A stretch of DNA of 64,000 nucleotides from Flavobacterium sp. GSB-24 (GCF_027924665.1 NZ_AP027043.1:992001-1056000), one strand, 5' to 3'. Counted from the first letter of the stretch, positions 26,895 to 35,977 are shown. Made by a program: numbers and translations. The notes: generated from the sequence alone by a model not told the origin.

Positions 26895-27982
26895 TATTTC
26901 TTTTCCAATAAAATTGAAACAATTCTCTCAGAAGCTTTTCCATCCCATAATTCTGGAATACCGCTTTTTCTGGCACCGTTTTGTAAAAATGAACCAAAAA
27001 CCTTTTGCAGATTTTTTAAAGATGTTCCCACAATGGTATTAGAACCAATAGTTTCTGTTTCAGGTCTTTCAGTATTATCACGCATAGTAAAACATGGAAT
27101 TCCAAGAACAGTTGTTTCTTCAGAAATTCCACCGCTGTCTGTAATAACGGCAAAACTGTTTTTGATTAAATACATGAAATTTAAATAACCTTGAGGCGAA
27201 ACAAAAATGATGTTTTTAAACTCGATTTTGCTTTCACTCAAAATTGCCTGCGTTCTTGGGTGAATTGGGAAAATTATTTTTTTGTCATTCACTAATAAAT
27301 CAATTCCGTAAAGTAAATCAATAAGTGATGAAACTTCGTCAACGTTTGCAGGACGATGCAACGTTAAAATGATATAGTTTTTCTCTTGTAATTGATGTTC
27401 CTTCCAAAAATCTGGCGCTGTAATTCTGTTGATATTTTGATATAAAGTATCGATCATCACATTCCCCACAAAATGCACATTTTCTGGATCTGAACCTAAC
27501 TTTAATAAATTTTCTGAAGCTGATGTTGAGGTTGTAAAAAAGTAATCAGTAATACTGTCCGTCAGCATTCTATTGATTTCTTCGGGCATTGTTAAATCTC
27601 CAGAACGAATTCCGGCTTCGACATGTGCAACTTTTGTATTACATTTTTTTGCCACGATAGAGCAGGCCATTGTTGAGTTTACATCGCCTACAACTAAAAC
27701 CAAATCACAAGGATTTTGAAGTAATTCTTTTTCGAAAGCAATCATAATTGCTGCAGTCTGTTCGGCCTGAGAACCGCTTTTTACTTCTAAATTAACATCT
27801 GGCTGAGGAATATTTAATTCCTCAAAAAAAGTATCACTTAAGTTTTTATCATAATGCTGACCAGTGTGAACCAAACGAAATGAAACATCAAAACCCTCAT
27901 TCTGCTTACTTTTCACAGCATTAATAATCGGGGCTATTTTTATGAAGTTTGGCCGTGCACCTGCAATAATGGTAATTTTCAT
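26894..27982 (-). CDS. wecB: UDP-N-acetylglucosamine 2-epimerase (non-hydrolysing)
   Basis: This 362-residue GT-B-like epimerase interconverts UDP-GlcNAc and UDP-ManNAc. It opens with IIAGARPNFIKIAPI, the family start, followed by HTGQHYDKNLSDTFFEEL, VVGDVNSTMACSIVAKK, HVEAGIRSGDLTMPEEINR, LTLHRPANVD and the late DSGGISEETTVLGIP and RDNTERPET blocks. The family can also act on the FucNAc branch; the WbuB-like partner makes that possible. It is cotranscribed with the downstream GT4 gene. Confidence 0.92.
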   Translation of the reverse strand: MKITIIAGARPNFIKIAPIINAVKSKQNEGFDVSFRLVHTGQHYDKNLSDTFFEELNIPQPDVNLEVKSGSQAEQTAAIMIAFEKELLQNPCDLVLVVGDVNSTMACSIVAKKCNTKVAHVEAGIRSGDLTMPEEINRMLTDSITDYFFTTSTSASENLLKLGSDPENVHFVGNVMIDTLYQNINRITAPDFWKEHQLQEKNYIILTLHRPANVDEVSSLIDLLYGIDLLVNDKKIIFPIHPRTQAILSESKIEFKNIIFVSPQGYLNFMYLIKNSFAVITDSGGISEETTVLGIPCFTMRDNTERPETETIGSNTIVGTSLKNLQKVFGSFLQNGARKSGIPELWDGKASERIVSILLEKK

Positions 27983-28106
27983 AGATTCTTTCTAAAAACT
28001 TTCTTTGGCAAAAGTAAAGTTTAAATTGGATTCTAGATAGTTTGAAAGATTTTCTTCTAAGTGTAGATGTGATTTTTTGGAGAATCTCGTAAATTAATCT
28101 AATCAG

Positions 28107-28137
28107 AATTGGAGGTCACAATTTGTGACTTCCAATT
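28107..28137. repeat. Palindrome A of the ORF6N-linked family
   Basis: A 31-base odd palindrome with 15-base arms, centred on 28122, has a single G-T mispair. The core is GGTCACAATTTGTGACT. The intergenic stretch 27983-28262 contains no gene that I can support, only three such palindromes. Confidence 0.85.
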
Positions 28138-28152
28138 ATTTAATTTTTGGAC

Positions 28153-28183
28153 TCTTTAAAATCACAATTTGTAATCTTAAAGA
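28153..28183. repeat. Palindrome B of the ORF6N-linked family
   Basis: This 31-base odd palindrome with 15-base arms is centred on 28168 and has two mismatches. The core is AATCACAATTTGTAATC, the same layout as palindrome A, 46 bases away centre to centre. Confidence 0.8.
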
Positions 28184-28213
28184 ATGCTGTTCATTTTCAG
28201 TAAGTTTAAAGTT

Positions 28214-28264
28214 AAGTTTTTAAATCTTGAAGTCGCAATTTGCGACTTCAAGATTTAAAAACTT
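28214..28264. repeat. Palindrome C, 25-base perfect arms
   Basis: This 51-base perfect odd palindrome is centred on 28239, with core AGTCGCAATTTGCGACT. It overlaps the last two bases of the ORF6N gene, so on the minus strand it may also act as that gene's terminator. Confidence 0.9.
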
Positions 28265-28793
28265 ATTTTTTGTATCCTATTTTGACTCTTTTATTTTCAT
28301 TTTCTTTTTTCTCCGTTAATTCATCTAAATAAGAAAAAACCAATTCAATATTTTTATCATGATTTTCTAACTTCTTCTGAATCTGAAGAATATCAACTTT
28401 AATTTCAGTTGTATCTAAAAGCATTTGTCTCACTTTCGTGAATATACGCATGATTTGAATATTGGTTTGAATTGCTTTGTCACTTTTTAGAACGCTAGAT
28501 AGCATTAAAACGCCATGTTCAGTGAAAGCAAAAGGAAGATATTTTTGATATTTACCTCTTCCTTTCTCTAAGGTCACAAATTGTGACCTTAGAGAATCAT
28601 ATTCTGTTTTAATAAGTTCAAACATGAAATCTTCTGGAAATCTCGATAAGTTCCTTTTAACGGATTGTTTTAAAACTTTAGTTTCTATTCCATAAAGCAA
28701 AGCCAAATCACGATCCAGCATCACTTTTTGTCCGCGGATAAAATATATTTTATTAGAAATTGTTTCTTCAGAAAATAAAGATTGATCGTTCAT
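28263..28793 (-). CDS. ORF6N domain DNA-binding protein
   Basis: This 176-residue protein carries an ORF6N domain (about residues 12-100): NKIYFIRGQKVMLDRDLALLYGIETKVLKQSVKRN, RFPEDFMFEL, LRSQFVTLEKGRGKYQKYLPFAFTEHGVLMLSSVL. ORF6N domains occur in phage antirepressor-like proteins and in many chromosomal Bacteroidota genes; DNA binding is assumed. A helical, probably coiled-coil tail follows (QIQKKLENHDKNIEL). It is inserted in a polysaccharide locus and has no functional link with it. Codons of residues 67-77 form a perfect 33-base palindrome of the same family as three palindromes just downstream. Confidence 0.85.
   Translation of the reverse strand: MNDQSLFSEETISNKIYFIRGQKVMLDRDLALLYGIETKVLKQSVKRNLSRFPEDFMFELIKTEYDSLRSQFVTLEKGRGKYQKYLPFAFTEHGVLMLSSVLKSDKAIQTNIQIMRIFTKVRQMLLDTTEIKVDILQIQKKLENHDKNIELVFSYLDELTEKKENENKRVKIGYKK
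28564..28596. repeat. Palindrome D inside the ORF6N gene
   Basis: A perfect 33-base odd palindrome with 16-base arms is centred on 28580. The core GGTCACAAATTGTGACC encodes part of SLRSQFVTLEK. It shares the TCACAA-w-TTGTGA core with palindromes A to C. Confidence 0.9.
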
Positions 28794-28834
28794 GAGTTTT
28801 TAAATAAAAAAACAAATGTAAGATTTTATTTATA

Positions 28835-30166
28835 TTATAAATGCGATTTAAATTGTTTTAGCTTCCCGCGATTGGTTCTTTCTAAAACCGTTTTTCGGGT
28901 AAAAGTGAAGTTTAAATTGGGTTCTAAATATAAATCAATCGCGTCTTTTATTTTTTGAATTTGTGCCGAATCCAATTCTTTTTCAGCAACATATTCAATT
29001 TCAAAAGTATCTAAATGAGTTTGTTTGATAATAAATTCCTTTACGTTTCCATCATCTTCAATAATGCTTTTGGTAACGTAATAAAAGGTTAAGCCTGGAG
29101 ATTTTTTACCGCTTGGTAAAATCGCAACGTCATTGGTTCGTCCAATTAATTTTTTTAAAATTGGTTTTTTAGCAGTACTTTTTTCATCAAGAATTCCGAT
29201 GTCGCCAATTTCATATCTGATAAAAGGATTTGCTTTGTTGAATAGTGAAGTAATGACAAGTCGGCCTTCTTCCCCGTAAGGGAGAACTTTATCATTTTCA
29301 TCTAAAATTTCGACAAAAAGTGTTTCAGAATTTATCTGCCATTCTCCCTCAGGATTTTCAAAAGCAATTAAATCCAATTCGGACGCTCCATATTCGCTGA
29401 TAATCGGAATTCCGAATTGTTTTTCTAACAGTTTTTTATCTGTTTCAAAAAGCATTTCCGAAGTGAGAAAACAAGCTTTTAAAGTTGGGCAGACTTTGTT
29501 TAAAATGATATCTTTCTTTTCCAGATATTTCGCAAATAAAACAATAGAACTTGTATAACCATTAATATAATCGAATTTTTTCGATTTGAATTTTTCTAGA
29601 AATTTTTCGAGAATCTCATCAGATAAATCAAAAACGGGAAATCGGAAACGATGTGTCATGAAGTCCTTAATACGCTCTTTTTGATATCCAATAAAATCCA
29701 TCGGAATGCCATAAAAGCGTGCCTGATAAGAATGGTTAAAATCAATTCCAAACCATCCAAAACGCATCATGATTGAAGACCAGGTTAAAGCGTGCGAATA
29801 TTTATCTTTGGCAAAAACAAAAGGCGTTCCGCTTGATCCGGAAGTTTTGTTGAGGTAAATGTTTTTCTTTGAATAACCGTTTGAAAGTCTTTCTTCAAGC
29901 GGTTTTTGTAGATTTTGTTTATTTAAAATTGGCAGATCTTCCCAGTTTTGAATATCTGTATTTCCGACTAATTTCTGGTAAAAAGAATTATTTTTTAAAT
30001 GAAAATCAACAATTTCCTTTTTTTTATTTTCAAGGAACAAAGCATATTCTTCTTCGGATAAATTCACGATTCGATCCAATTCTACTTTCGCTTTCTTTAT
30101 CGGAAAGCCGTTCAATCGAAGGGAAAAATCAAAAAGACGAATCATTTTAAGGATAATTTTCATCAA
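28835..30166 (-). CDS. CapK/PaaK-like adenylate-forming enzyme
   Basis: This 443-residue protein resembles the CapK/phenylacetate-CoA ligase family of ANL enzymes often found in capsule loci. The ATP-binding signature is LNKTSGSSGTPFVFAKDKYS near residues 106-125. YGASELDLIAFEN and FIRYEIGDIGIL are later family blocks. The exact reaction is unknown; acylation or amidation of a sugar is a guess from the context. It lies 42 bases upstream of the ORF6N gene on the same strand. Confidence 0.82.
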   Translation of the reverse strand: MMKIILKMIRLFDFSLRLNGFPIKKAKVELDRIVNLSEEEYALFLENKKKEIVDFHLKNNSFYQKLVGNTDIQNWEDLPILNKQNLQKPLEERLSNGYSKKNIYLNKTSGSSGTPFVFAKDKYSHALTWSSIMMRFGWFGIDFNHSYQARFYGIPMDFIGYQKERIKDFMTHRFRFPVFDLSDEILEKFLEKFKSKKFDYINGYTSSIVLFAKYLEKKDIILNKVCPTLKACFLTSEMLFETDKKLLEKQFGIPIISEYGASELDLIAFENPEGEWQINSETLFVEILDENDKVLPYGEEGRLVITSLFNKANPFIRYEIGDIGILDEKSTAKKPILKKLIGRTNDVAILPSGKKSPGLTFYYVTKSIIEDDGNVKEFIIKQTHLDTFEIEYVAEKELDSAQIQKIKDAIDLYLEPNLNFTFTRKTVLERTNRGKLKQFKSHL

Positions 30167-30245
30167 AAATAATATTTACCAATTACTAACAGAGAAGAAT
30201 CACGAACTTTTTAAGATTTAATTATTTTTTACGTTCAAAAGCAAT

Positions 30246-30253
30246 TATTTTTG
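30246..30253 (+). promoter_or_regulatory. -7 promoter box of purD
   Basis: TATTTTTG matches TAnnTTTG 25 bases before the purD ATG. No clear -33 TTG is visible. Confidence 0.45.
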
Positions 30254-30278
30254 CACCACAACTAAATACAACAACACC

Positions 30279-31553
30279 ATGACAATTTTACTATTGGGAT
30301 CGGGCGGAAGGGAGCATGCATTTGCATGGAAAATGACTCAGAGTCCGCTTTGCGAAAAACTTTTTGTAGTACCTGGAAATGCAGGAACTGCTGCCATTGC
30401 TGAAAATGTGGCAATATCTGCGACAGATTTTGAAGCTGTAAAAGCTTTAGTACTTAAAGAAAATATAAGTTTAGTAGTCGTAGGACCTGAAGATCCATTG
30501 GTAAAAGGTATTTACGATTTTTTCAAAAACGACGAAAGTTTAAAACATATTCCGGTTATTGGGCCATCTAAATTAGGGGCACAATTAGAAGGAAGTAAAG
30601 AATTTGCAAAAGAATTCTTGATGAAACATAATATTCCAACTGCAGCTTATGATAGTTTTACTGCCGAAACAGTTGAAAAAGGATGTGAATTTTTAGAAAC
30701 TTTACAACCTCCATACGTTTTAAAAGCAGACGGATTAGCAGCAGGAAAAGGAGTTTTGATTATTCAAGATCTTGAAGAAGCAAAAACAGAATTACGCAAC
30801 ATGCTTGTTCATGCAAAATTTGGTACAGCAAGTTCAAAAGTGGTAATCGAAGAATTTTTGGACGGAATCGAATTAAGCTGTTTCGTTTTAACAGACGGAA
30901 AAAATTACAAAATTCTTCCAACGGCAAAAGATTACAAACGAATTGGAGAAGGAGATACAGGTTTAAACACAGGTGGAATGGGAGCGGTTTCTCCAGTTCC
31001 TTATGTAGATGCTGTTTTGATGGAAAAAATCGAAACTCGAATCGTAAAACCAACAATAGAAGGTTTCCAGAAAGACGGAATCGAATATAAAGGTTTTGTA
31101 TTTATTGGTTTGATCAATGTGAAAAACGAACCAATTGTTATTGAGTACAATGTAAGAATGGGAGATCCAGAAACAGAAGTAGTTGTACCGAGATTAAAAT
31201 CAGATTTAGTAGAATTGTTCTTATCTGTTGCAGATCAAAAATTGGGTGATTTTAATTTAGAAATTGATCCAAGAAGTGCTACAACAGTTATGGTAGTTTC
31301 TGGCGGATATCCTGAAGATTTCGAAAAAGGAAAAGTAATTTCTGGATTAGAAAATGTTACAGATTCTATAGTTTTTCATGCAGGAACAAAATTAGATAAC
31401 GAAAATGTCGTTACTAATGGAGGACGTGTAATTGCTGTAACCTCTTACGGAGATAATTTCCAGGAGGCCATAAAAAAATCTTACCAAAACATAGATAAAC
31501 TAAGCTTTGATAAGATGTATTTTAGAAAAGATATCGGTTTTGATTTAATCTAA
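30279..31553 (+). CDS. purD: Phosphoribosylamine--glycine ligase
   Basis: This 424-residue ATP-grasp enzyme joins glycine to phosphoribosylamine in purine synthesis, in the cytoplasm. It opens with LLLGSGGREHAFAWK, followed by VVGPEDPLVKGI, the ATP-grasp core YVLKADGLAAGKGV and the metal-binding region NVRMGDPETEVV, all family hallmarks. The length is normal. It is monocistronic, with a -7 box upstream and a terminator downstream. Confidence 0.96.
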   Translation: MTILLLGSGGREHAFAWKMTQSPLCEKLFVVPGNAGTAAIAENVAISATDFEAVKALVLKENISLVVVGPEDPLVKGIYDFFKNDESLKHIPVIGPSKLGAQLEGSKEFAKEFLMKHNIPTAAYDSFTAETVEKGCEFLETLQPPYVLKADGLAAGKGVLIIQDLEEAKTELRNMLVHAKFGTASSKVVIEEFLDGIELSCFVLTDGKNYKILPTAKDYKRIGEGDTGLNTGGMGAVSPVPYVDAVLMEKIETRIVKPTIEGFQKDGIEYKGFVFIGLINVKNEPIVIEYNVRMGDPETEVVVPRLKSDLVELFLSVADQKLGDFNLEIDPRSATTVMVVSGGYPEDFEKGKVISGLENVTDSIVFHAGTKLDNENVVTNGGRVIAVTSYGDNFQEAIKKSYQNIDKLSFDKMYFRKDIGFDLI

Positions 31554-31566
31554 AAAATAAATTCAC

Positions 31567-31599
31567 AAGCCCTTTTTAATTAAAGGGTTTGGTTTTTTT
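31567..31599 (+). terminator. Terminator of purD
   Basis: The hairpin AAGCCCTTT...AAAGGGTTT is followed by GG and seven T. It reaches the last bases of the oppositely oriented DUF6341 gene. Confidence 0.8.
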
Positions 31600-31828
31600 A
31601 TTTTAAAAATGAATGAGCCGTTGTATCTTGGTTTTCTGTTCCAGCGTCATCAAAAATACGTAATTGTTTAATCCAATAAACGATTGCGCATGCACAGATG
31701 ATCATGAAAATCCAGTTAATTGTGTTTGCACCAAACCATGTAATTAATTCCAAACGACGTAAAAAGTCAAGAGGAGCAAACAAAATGTTAACGAATAAGT
31801 ATTGTATTCCTTCAAAAAAAGCTGTCAT
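31598..31828 (-). CDS. DUF6341 family small membrane protein
   Basis: This 76-residue protein is conserved in flavobacteria next to DUF6427 genes, as I recall the family. It has an amphipathic start (MTAFFEGIQYLFVNILFAPLDFLR), a membrane helix (about 38-54, WIFMIICACAIVYWI) and a short polar tail. No function is known. It is divergent from the DUF6427 gene, with about 140 bases between them. Confidence 0.75.
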   Translation of the reverse strand: MTAFFEGIQYLFVNILFAPLDFLRRLELITWFGANTINWIFMIICACAIVYWIKQLRIFDDAGTENQDTTAHSFLK

Positions 31829-31969
31829 AATTTTTTAAAATTATATGTTATTTATTGTTGTGTAACGCTTTGAAGATAAAATTCAAATGATAGAATCTTT
31901 TTTCAACTTGTTCGGTTTTCATTTTAAACAAGTATTATCTTTACAATCACAAAAGTATAAAATATCCTT

Positions 31970-32899
31970 ATGATAACAAGTGTTTTTAAAAAATCTACAC
32001 CATTAAATTATTCATTGGTCGTAATTTTAATACTGGTTTTCTTTTTTATGTTCCAAATTAAAGACCCATCTTGGGTTACTTCTTATTTTTTGGCTTTCCA
32101 AAAAGTGAGTTTGTTATGCTTTATTTTGGCTTCTTTTTTTATGATAAATTTTATTGTAAAAAAGAACGGACTCAGTAAAGACAATGGTTACGCGATACTT
32201 TTCTATTTATTATTTCTTTTGTTTTTTCCAACCATATTTAACAATCCAAATGTTATTTATGCGAACTTTTTTATTTTATTGGCACTTCGAAGGCTGATTT
32301 CACTTCAATCTCTCAAAGCATCAAAAGAAAAAATATTTGATGCATCATTTTGGATTTTTGTAGCTTCTTTATTTCAATTTTGGAGCGTACTTTTTTTAAT
32401 ATTGGTTTTTATATCAATTGTTTTTCATGTTTCGAGAGATTATAGAAACTGGGTTTTGCCTTTTATTGCATTTTTAGCAGTAGCAGTATTGTTTTATATG
32501 ACATCTTTAATATTCCATATCGATGCCATCGCATTTTTTCAAGAAAGAGCTGTAATTGATTTTAGAATCGATTATTTTAAAAATAATTACGAAAACGGAG
32601 CACTTTCAATATATACCGCCGTTGCCTTATTTTTTGTTACTTCGATGTTAATGACATTATCAAACAGACCGCAGATTGTTCATTCTTCTTATAAGAAAAT
32701 TGTAGCCTGCTTTTTTATTGCGGCTTTTGTGTATATCATTTCACCAAATAAGAGCAATGATTTATTATTGTTCAGTATCGCACCATTAGCAATTATGGCA
32801 ACAAGTCATGTTGAATATATGCAGCAAAAATTGAACAACGAAATTGTATATTATGTGTTGATTGTCTGCAGTTTATTTACATTCTTTTCTCAATTATAA
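31970..32899 (+). CDS. DUF6427 family integral membrane protein
   Basis: This 309-residue protein has about eight to nine membrane helices and matches the DUF6427 family of Bacteroidota. Landmarks are VFKKSTPLNYSLVVILILVFF at the N terminus and the conserved FLALRRLISL-like segment (FFILLALRRLISLQSLKASKEKIFDASFW). Function unknown. Its last 6 bases overlap the 3' end of the convergent upp gene. Similarity in overall plan to glycosyltransferase-type membrane proteins is possible but not evident. Confidence 0.75.
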   Translation: MITSVFKKSTPLNYSLVVILILVFFFMFQIKDPSWVTSYFLAFQKVSLLCFILASFFMINFIVKKNGLSKDNGYAILFYLLFLLFFPTIFNNPNVIYANFFILLALRRLISLQSLKASKEKIFDASFWIFVASLFQFWSVLFLILVFISIVFHVSRDYRNWVLPFIAFLAVAVLFYMTSLIFHIDAIAFFQERAVIDFRIDYFKNNYENGALSIYTAVALFFVTSMLMTLSNRPQIVHSSYKKIVACFFIAAFVYIISPNKSNDLLLFSIAPLAIMATSHVEYMQQKLNNEIVYYVLIVCSLFTFFSQL

Positions 32900-33547
32900 T
32901 TTACTTCCGTAAGCCAGATCTCCAGCATCGCCAAGACCAGGAACAATGTAATTTTTCTCATTTAGTTTTTCGTCTAAAGAAGCAACCCATAAGTGACAAT
33001 TATCCGGAAGATTTTTTTCTAGATAAGCGACGCCTTCTGGTGCGGCAATAACCACTACAATATGAATTTCTGTAGGAGCTGCATTTTCGACTAATTTTTT
33101 GTGAACCGCTACAATAGACTGACCCGTTGCGAGCATTGGATCAAGAAGTAAAACCGTTTTATTGTTTAAGTTTGAAATAGCCTGATATTCAACCAAAATT
33201 TCGAACTCATCATCATTATTAGGATGATATCTGCAGGCCGAAACAAAGCTGTTTTCTGCGTGGTCAAAATAATTTAGAAAACCGTTATGAAGTGGTAATC
33301 CAGCTCTTAGGATTGGGCATAAAACTAAATCTGTTTCAATTTCTGTTGTTTTTTTAATGCCGAGAGGCGTTTGAATATCAACATTTTTGTATGGCAAAAT
33401 TTTACTCAATTCATAGGCCATGATTTCTCCAATGCGTTCAATATTTCTACGAAAACGCATACTGTCGTTCTGCACATTTACATTTCTAATTTGTCCTAGA
33501 AAATGATTTAATACACTGTTATTCTCAGAGATATAATGAATTTTCAT
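32894..33547 (-). CDS. upp: Uracil phosphoribosyltransferase
   Basis: This 217-residue type I phosphoribosyltransferase makes UMP from uracil and PRPP in pyrimidine salvage. The PRPP-binding loop LLLDPMLATGQSIVAVHKKL (about 131-150) and the uracil-binding C terminus YIVPGLGDAGDLAYG are both present. CPILRAGLPLHNGF is the third family block. The length is normal. It is monocistronic and convergent with the DUF6427 gene. Confidence 0.95.
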   Translation of the reverse strand: MKIHYISENNSVLNHFLGQIRNVNVQNDSMRFRRNIERIGEIMAYELSKILPYKNVDIQTPLGIKKTTEIETDLVLCPILRAGLPLHNGFLNYFDHAENSFVSACRYHPNNDDEFEILVEYQAISNLNNKTVLLLDPMLATGQSIVAVHKKLVENAAPTEIHIVVVIAAPEGVAYLEKNLPDNCHLWVASLDEKLNEKNYIVPGLGDAGDLAYGSKL

Positions 33548-33629
33548 AATATTTTTTTAGTAGATCAATAGTTTTTTAAGAAGAATTGAAAAATTAGTAG
33601 TTTTTTTCAAACTATAAAAGTATAAAAAG

Positions 33630-33637
33630 TATCTTTG
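33630..33637 (+). promoter_or_regulatory. -7 promoter box of the DUF4254 gene
   Basis: TATCTTTG fits TAnnTTTG and lies 21 bases before the ATG at 33658. Confidence 0.5.
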
Positions 33638-33657
33638 TTTTATAAAAAAATAAAAAC

Positions 33658-34263
33658 ATGTTTTCAAAATTAGCATATTCTGTTTTCGAGCAAAGTATCA
33701 AAGATTATCATCAATTTGATAATGTTGATCAGCCGATTAATAATCCTTATCCAAAAGATAAGTTTGAACATTTATTATATTTGAAAAATTGGATTGATAC
33801 TGTTCAATGGCATTTTGAAGATATTATTCGTGATCCGCAAATTGATCCTGTTGCAGCCTTGACTTTAAAAAGAAGAATTGATGCCTCAAATCAGGAACGT
33901 ACTGATATGGTGGAATATATCGACAGCTATTTTTTACAAAAATACAGTGATGTAAAAGTAAAAGACGGAGCAAAAATCAACTCTGAAAGTCCTGCTTGGG
34001 CATTTGATAGATTGTCTATTTTAGCTTTAAAAATTTATCACATGAATGAAGAAGCAACTCGTGCAGAAGCTTCACAAGAACATAGAGATAAATGCCAGGA
34101 AAAATTAAATATTCTTTTAGAACAAAGAACAGATTTATCTACAGCAATTGAAGAATTATTGACAGATATTGAAAATGGTGATAAATTCATGAAAGTGTAC
34201 AAACAAATGAAAATGTACAATGATGATGAATTGAATCCAGTTTTATATCAAAATAAAAAATAA
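33658..34263 (+). CDS. DUF4254 family protein
   Basis: This 201-residue, soluble, helical protein matches DUF4254, a family of unknown function. It contains LLYLKNWIDTVQWHFEDIIRDPQIDP, LKRRIDASNQERTDMVEYID and AWAFDRLSILALKIYHM, blocks typical for it. DUF4254 genes are commonly beside heptosyltransferase-like genes, as here: the next gene starts within 2 bases. A supporting role in lipopolysaccharide core assembly is inferred from this pairing only. Confidence 0.8.
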   Translation: MFSKLAYSVFEQSIKDYHQFDNVDQPINNPYPKDKFEHLLYLKNWIDTVQWHFEDIIRDPQIDPVAALTLKRRIDASNQERTDMVEYIDSYFLQKYSDVKVKDGAKINSESPAWAFDRLSILALKIYHMNEEATRAEASQEHRDKCQEKLNILLEQRTDLSTAIEELLTDIENGDKFMKVYKQMKMYNDDELNPVLYQNKK

Positions 34264-34264
34264 T

Positions 34265-35311
34265 TTGGCAGACTTGTCTAGCAAAATTAAGCATATAGCC
34301 GTCATGAGACTATCCGCAATGGGAGATGTCGCCATGACGGTTCCTGTTTTACGCGCTTTCGTAAAACAATATCCAACGGTGAAATTGACAGTTATTTCCC
34401 GTCCTTTTTTCAAACCTTTTTTTGATGGAATCCCAAATTTGGAATTTTTTGCGTTTGATGAAAAAAAAAGACACAAAGGATTTCTTGGACTTGTACGTTT
34501 ATATAACGACGTAAAAAAACTAAAAATTGATGCTTTTGCAGATCTTCATAATGTATTGAGATCTAAAGTTGTGAGCTTACTTTTCGCTTTAAGCGGAAAA
34601 AAAAGAGCAACTGTAGACAAAGGCCGAGAAGGAAAAAAAGAATTAACAAGAGCCGAGAATAAGATTTTTAAACAATTGCCAACGATGTTCCAAAGACATT
34701 CAAAAGTGTTTGAAGAACTTGGTTTTCCGTTAGATTTATCCAATCCGAGTTTTCCTGAAAAAGCAGTTTTAAGTGCCGAAATTTTAGAAATCATCGGCGG
34801 AAAAAATCAAAAATTAATTGGAATTGCACCTTTTGCACAATATGATTCTAAGGTTTATCCAATAGATTTAATGAAAGAAGTTGTAGCAAAATTAGCTGAA
34901 AATTCAGCTTATAAAATTTTACTTTTTGGCGGCGGAAAAAAAGAAATCGAGATTTTAGATTCACTTTCGCAGCAGTATGAAAATGTAATTAATATGGCTG
35001 GGAAAATTAAATTTCAGCAGGAATTACAATTGATAAGCAATCTAGATGTTATGCTTTCTATGGATTCTGGAAATGCACATATTGCGGCAATGCTCGGCGT
35101 TAAAGTTATTACACTCTGGGGGGCTACGCATCCGTACGCAGGATTTTTACCCTTTAATCAAAGTTTAGAAAATGCTTTAACTTCAGACAGAAATCAATAT
35201 CCTCAACTGCCAACTTCTGTTTACGGAAATAAAGTTGTTGAAGGTTACGAAGATGCAATGAGAAGTATTTCTCCAAAAGATATAGTAGAGAAAATTCAGT
35301 TAAGCATATAA
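34265..35311 (+). CDS. Glycosyltransferase family 9 (heptosyltransferase-like)
   Basis: This 348-residue GT9 enzyme resembles the WaaC/WaaF heptosyltransferases of lipopolysaccharide core synthesis. HIAVMRLSAMGDVAMTVPVLRA is the family's N terminus. GIAPFAQYDSKVYP, FGGGKKEIEIL and MSMDSGNAHIAAMLGVKVITLWGATHP form the nucleotide-sugar site. The start is a TTG, either at 34265 or 34274; the first in-frame ATG, at 34304, would remove the first strand. Bacteroidota often use another sugar here. It overlaps the 3' end of the convergent 35300 gene by 12 bases. Confidence 0.85.
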   Translation: MADLSSKIKHIAVMRLSAMGDVAMTVPVLRAFVKQYPTVKLTVISRPFFKPFFDGIPNLEFFAFDEKKRHKGFLGLVRLYNDVKKLKIDAFADLHNVLRSKVVSLLFALSGKKRATVDKGREGKKELTRAENKIFKQLPTMFQRHSKVFEELGFPLDLSNPSFPEKAVLSAEILEIIGGKNQKLIGIAPFAQYDSKVYPIDLMKEVVAKLAENSAYKILLFGGGKKEIEILDSLSQQYENVINMAGKIKFQQELQLISNLDVMLSMDSGNAHIAAMLGVKVITLWGATHPYAGFLPFNQSLENALTSDRNQYPQLPTSVYGNKVVEGYEDAMRSISPKDIVEKIQLSI

Positions 35312-35713
35312 TCCATTAAAATCATAGAGGAAATATCCAATTGTTTTCTTTTTGTTTCTATTAGCAACAATTACAACAAAATGATTTTCTTTTTCTGTAG
35401 ACAGCAAAATATGTTCAAAATCTTCTGTTGAATTTCTATAGACTTTATGTACCAATTGAGATTCTTTAATTTTTCGGGATAGTATGTTAGCCGCTTTTAA
35501 CTTACTTACATAAGGCCAGATATTAAAAAAATTATGATCAGAAACTTTTACTTCTGTCATTTTTCCACTCATTGTTGAGTCATATTTTTCTTTAGACAGT
35601 AATTTTGGTCCTTTTTTATTTCGTTGTTTTTTAATTATGAAGTAAACGCAAATAAGGGATGTGATTACAAAAAGCGCGATAAAAGATAAACGAAGGTAGT
35701 GATGCGTTGCCAT
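35300..35713 (-). CDS. Hypothetical single-pass membrane protein
   Basis: This 137-residue protein has one membrane helix (about residues 8-27), a Lys-rich cytoplasmic stretch (KKQRNKKGPK) and a small soluble domain ending HFVVIVANRNKKKTIGYFLYDFNG. I recognise no family. It overlaps the 3' end of the glycosyltransferase gene. The coding status is supported by clean length, hydrophobic start and codon use like its neighbours. Confidence 0.6.
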   Translation of the reverse strand: MATHHYLRLSFIALFVITSLICVYFIIKKQRNKKGPKLLSKEKYDSTMSGKMTEVKVSDHNFFNIWPYVSKLKAANILSRKIKESQLVHKVYRNSTEDFEHILLSTEKENHFVVIVANRNKKKTIGYFLYDFNGLYA

Positions 35714-35914
35714 AATATTTAATATTTAAATGTGTTGACAAATTTTATTTAGTAATAGAGCAATATGCATAGATTGCGATTACCATAATTTCACCCCTAA
35801 TATAATAAAAATTCAGCAATTTTTCAATTAAAAATTGGTTTTATAATAAATGGAGATTAATACCCAATCTTTCATTCTCATTTTGTAAAAAATTATAACA
35901 TTTATAATAAGTCA

Positions 35915-35957
35915 AAAAAAATCCAAATTCCAGTTTTATTTGGAATTTGGATTTTTT
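35915..35957 (-). terminator. Terminator of the PaaE-like reductase gene
   Basis: The hairpin AAAAAATCCAAATTCCA / TGGAATTTGGATTTTTT with an 8-base loop lies 20 bases past the reductase stop on the minus strand. The rest of 35714-35977 shows nothing further that I can support. Confidence 0.85.
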
Positions 35958-35977
35958 AATATTGAAATTTCTAAATA

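Noticed and set aside
28263..28793. ORF6N gene as a sign of an integrated phage
   Set aside because: No phage genes flank it; ORF6N genes are common single chromosomal genes in Bacteroidota.
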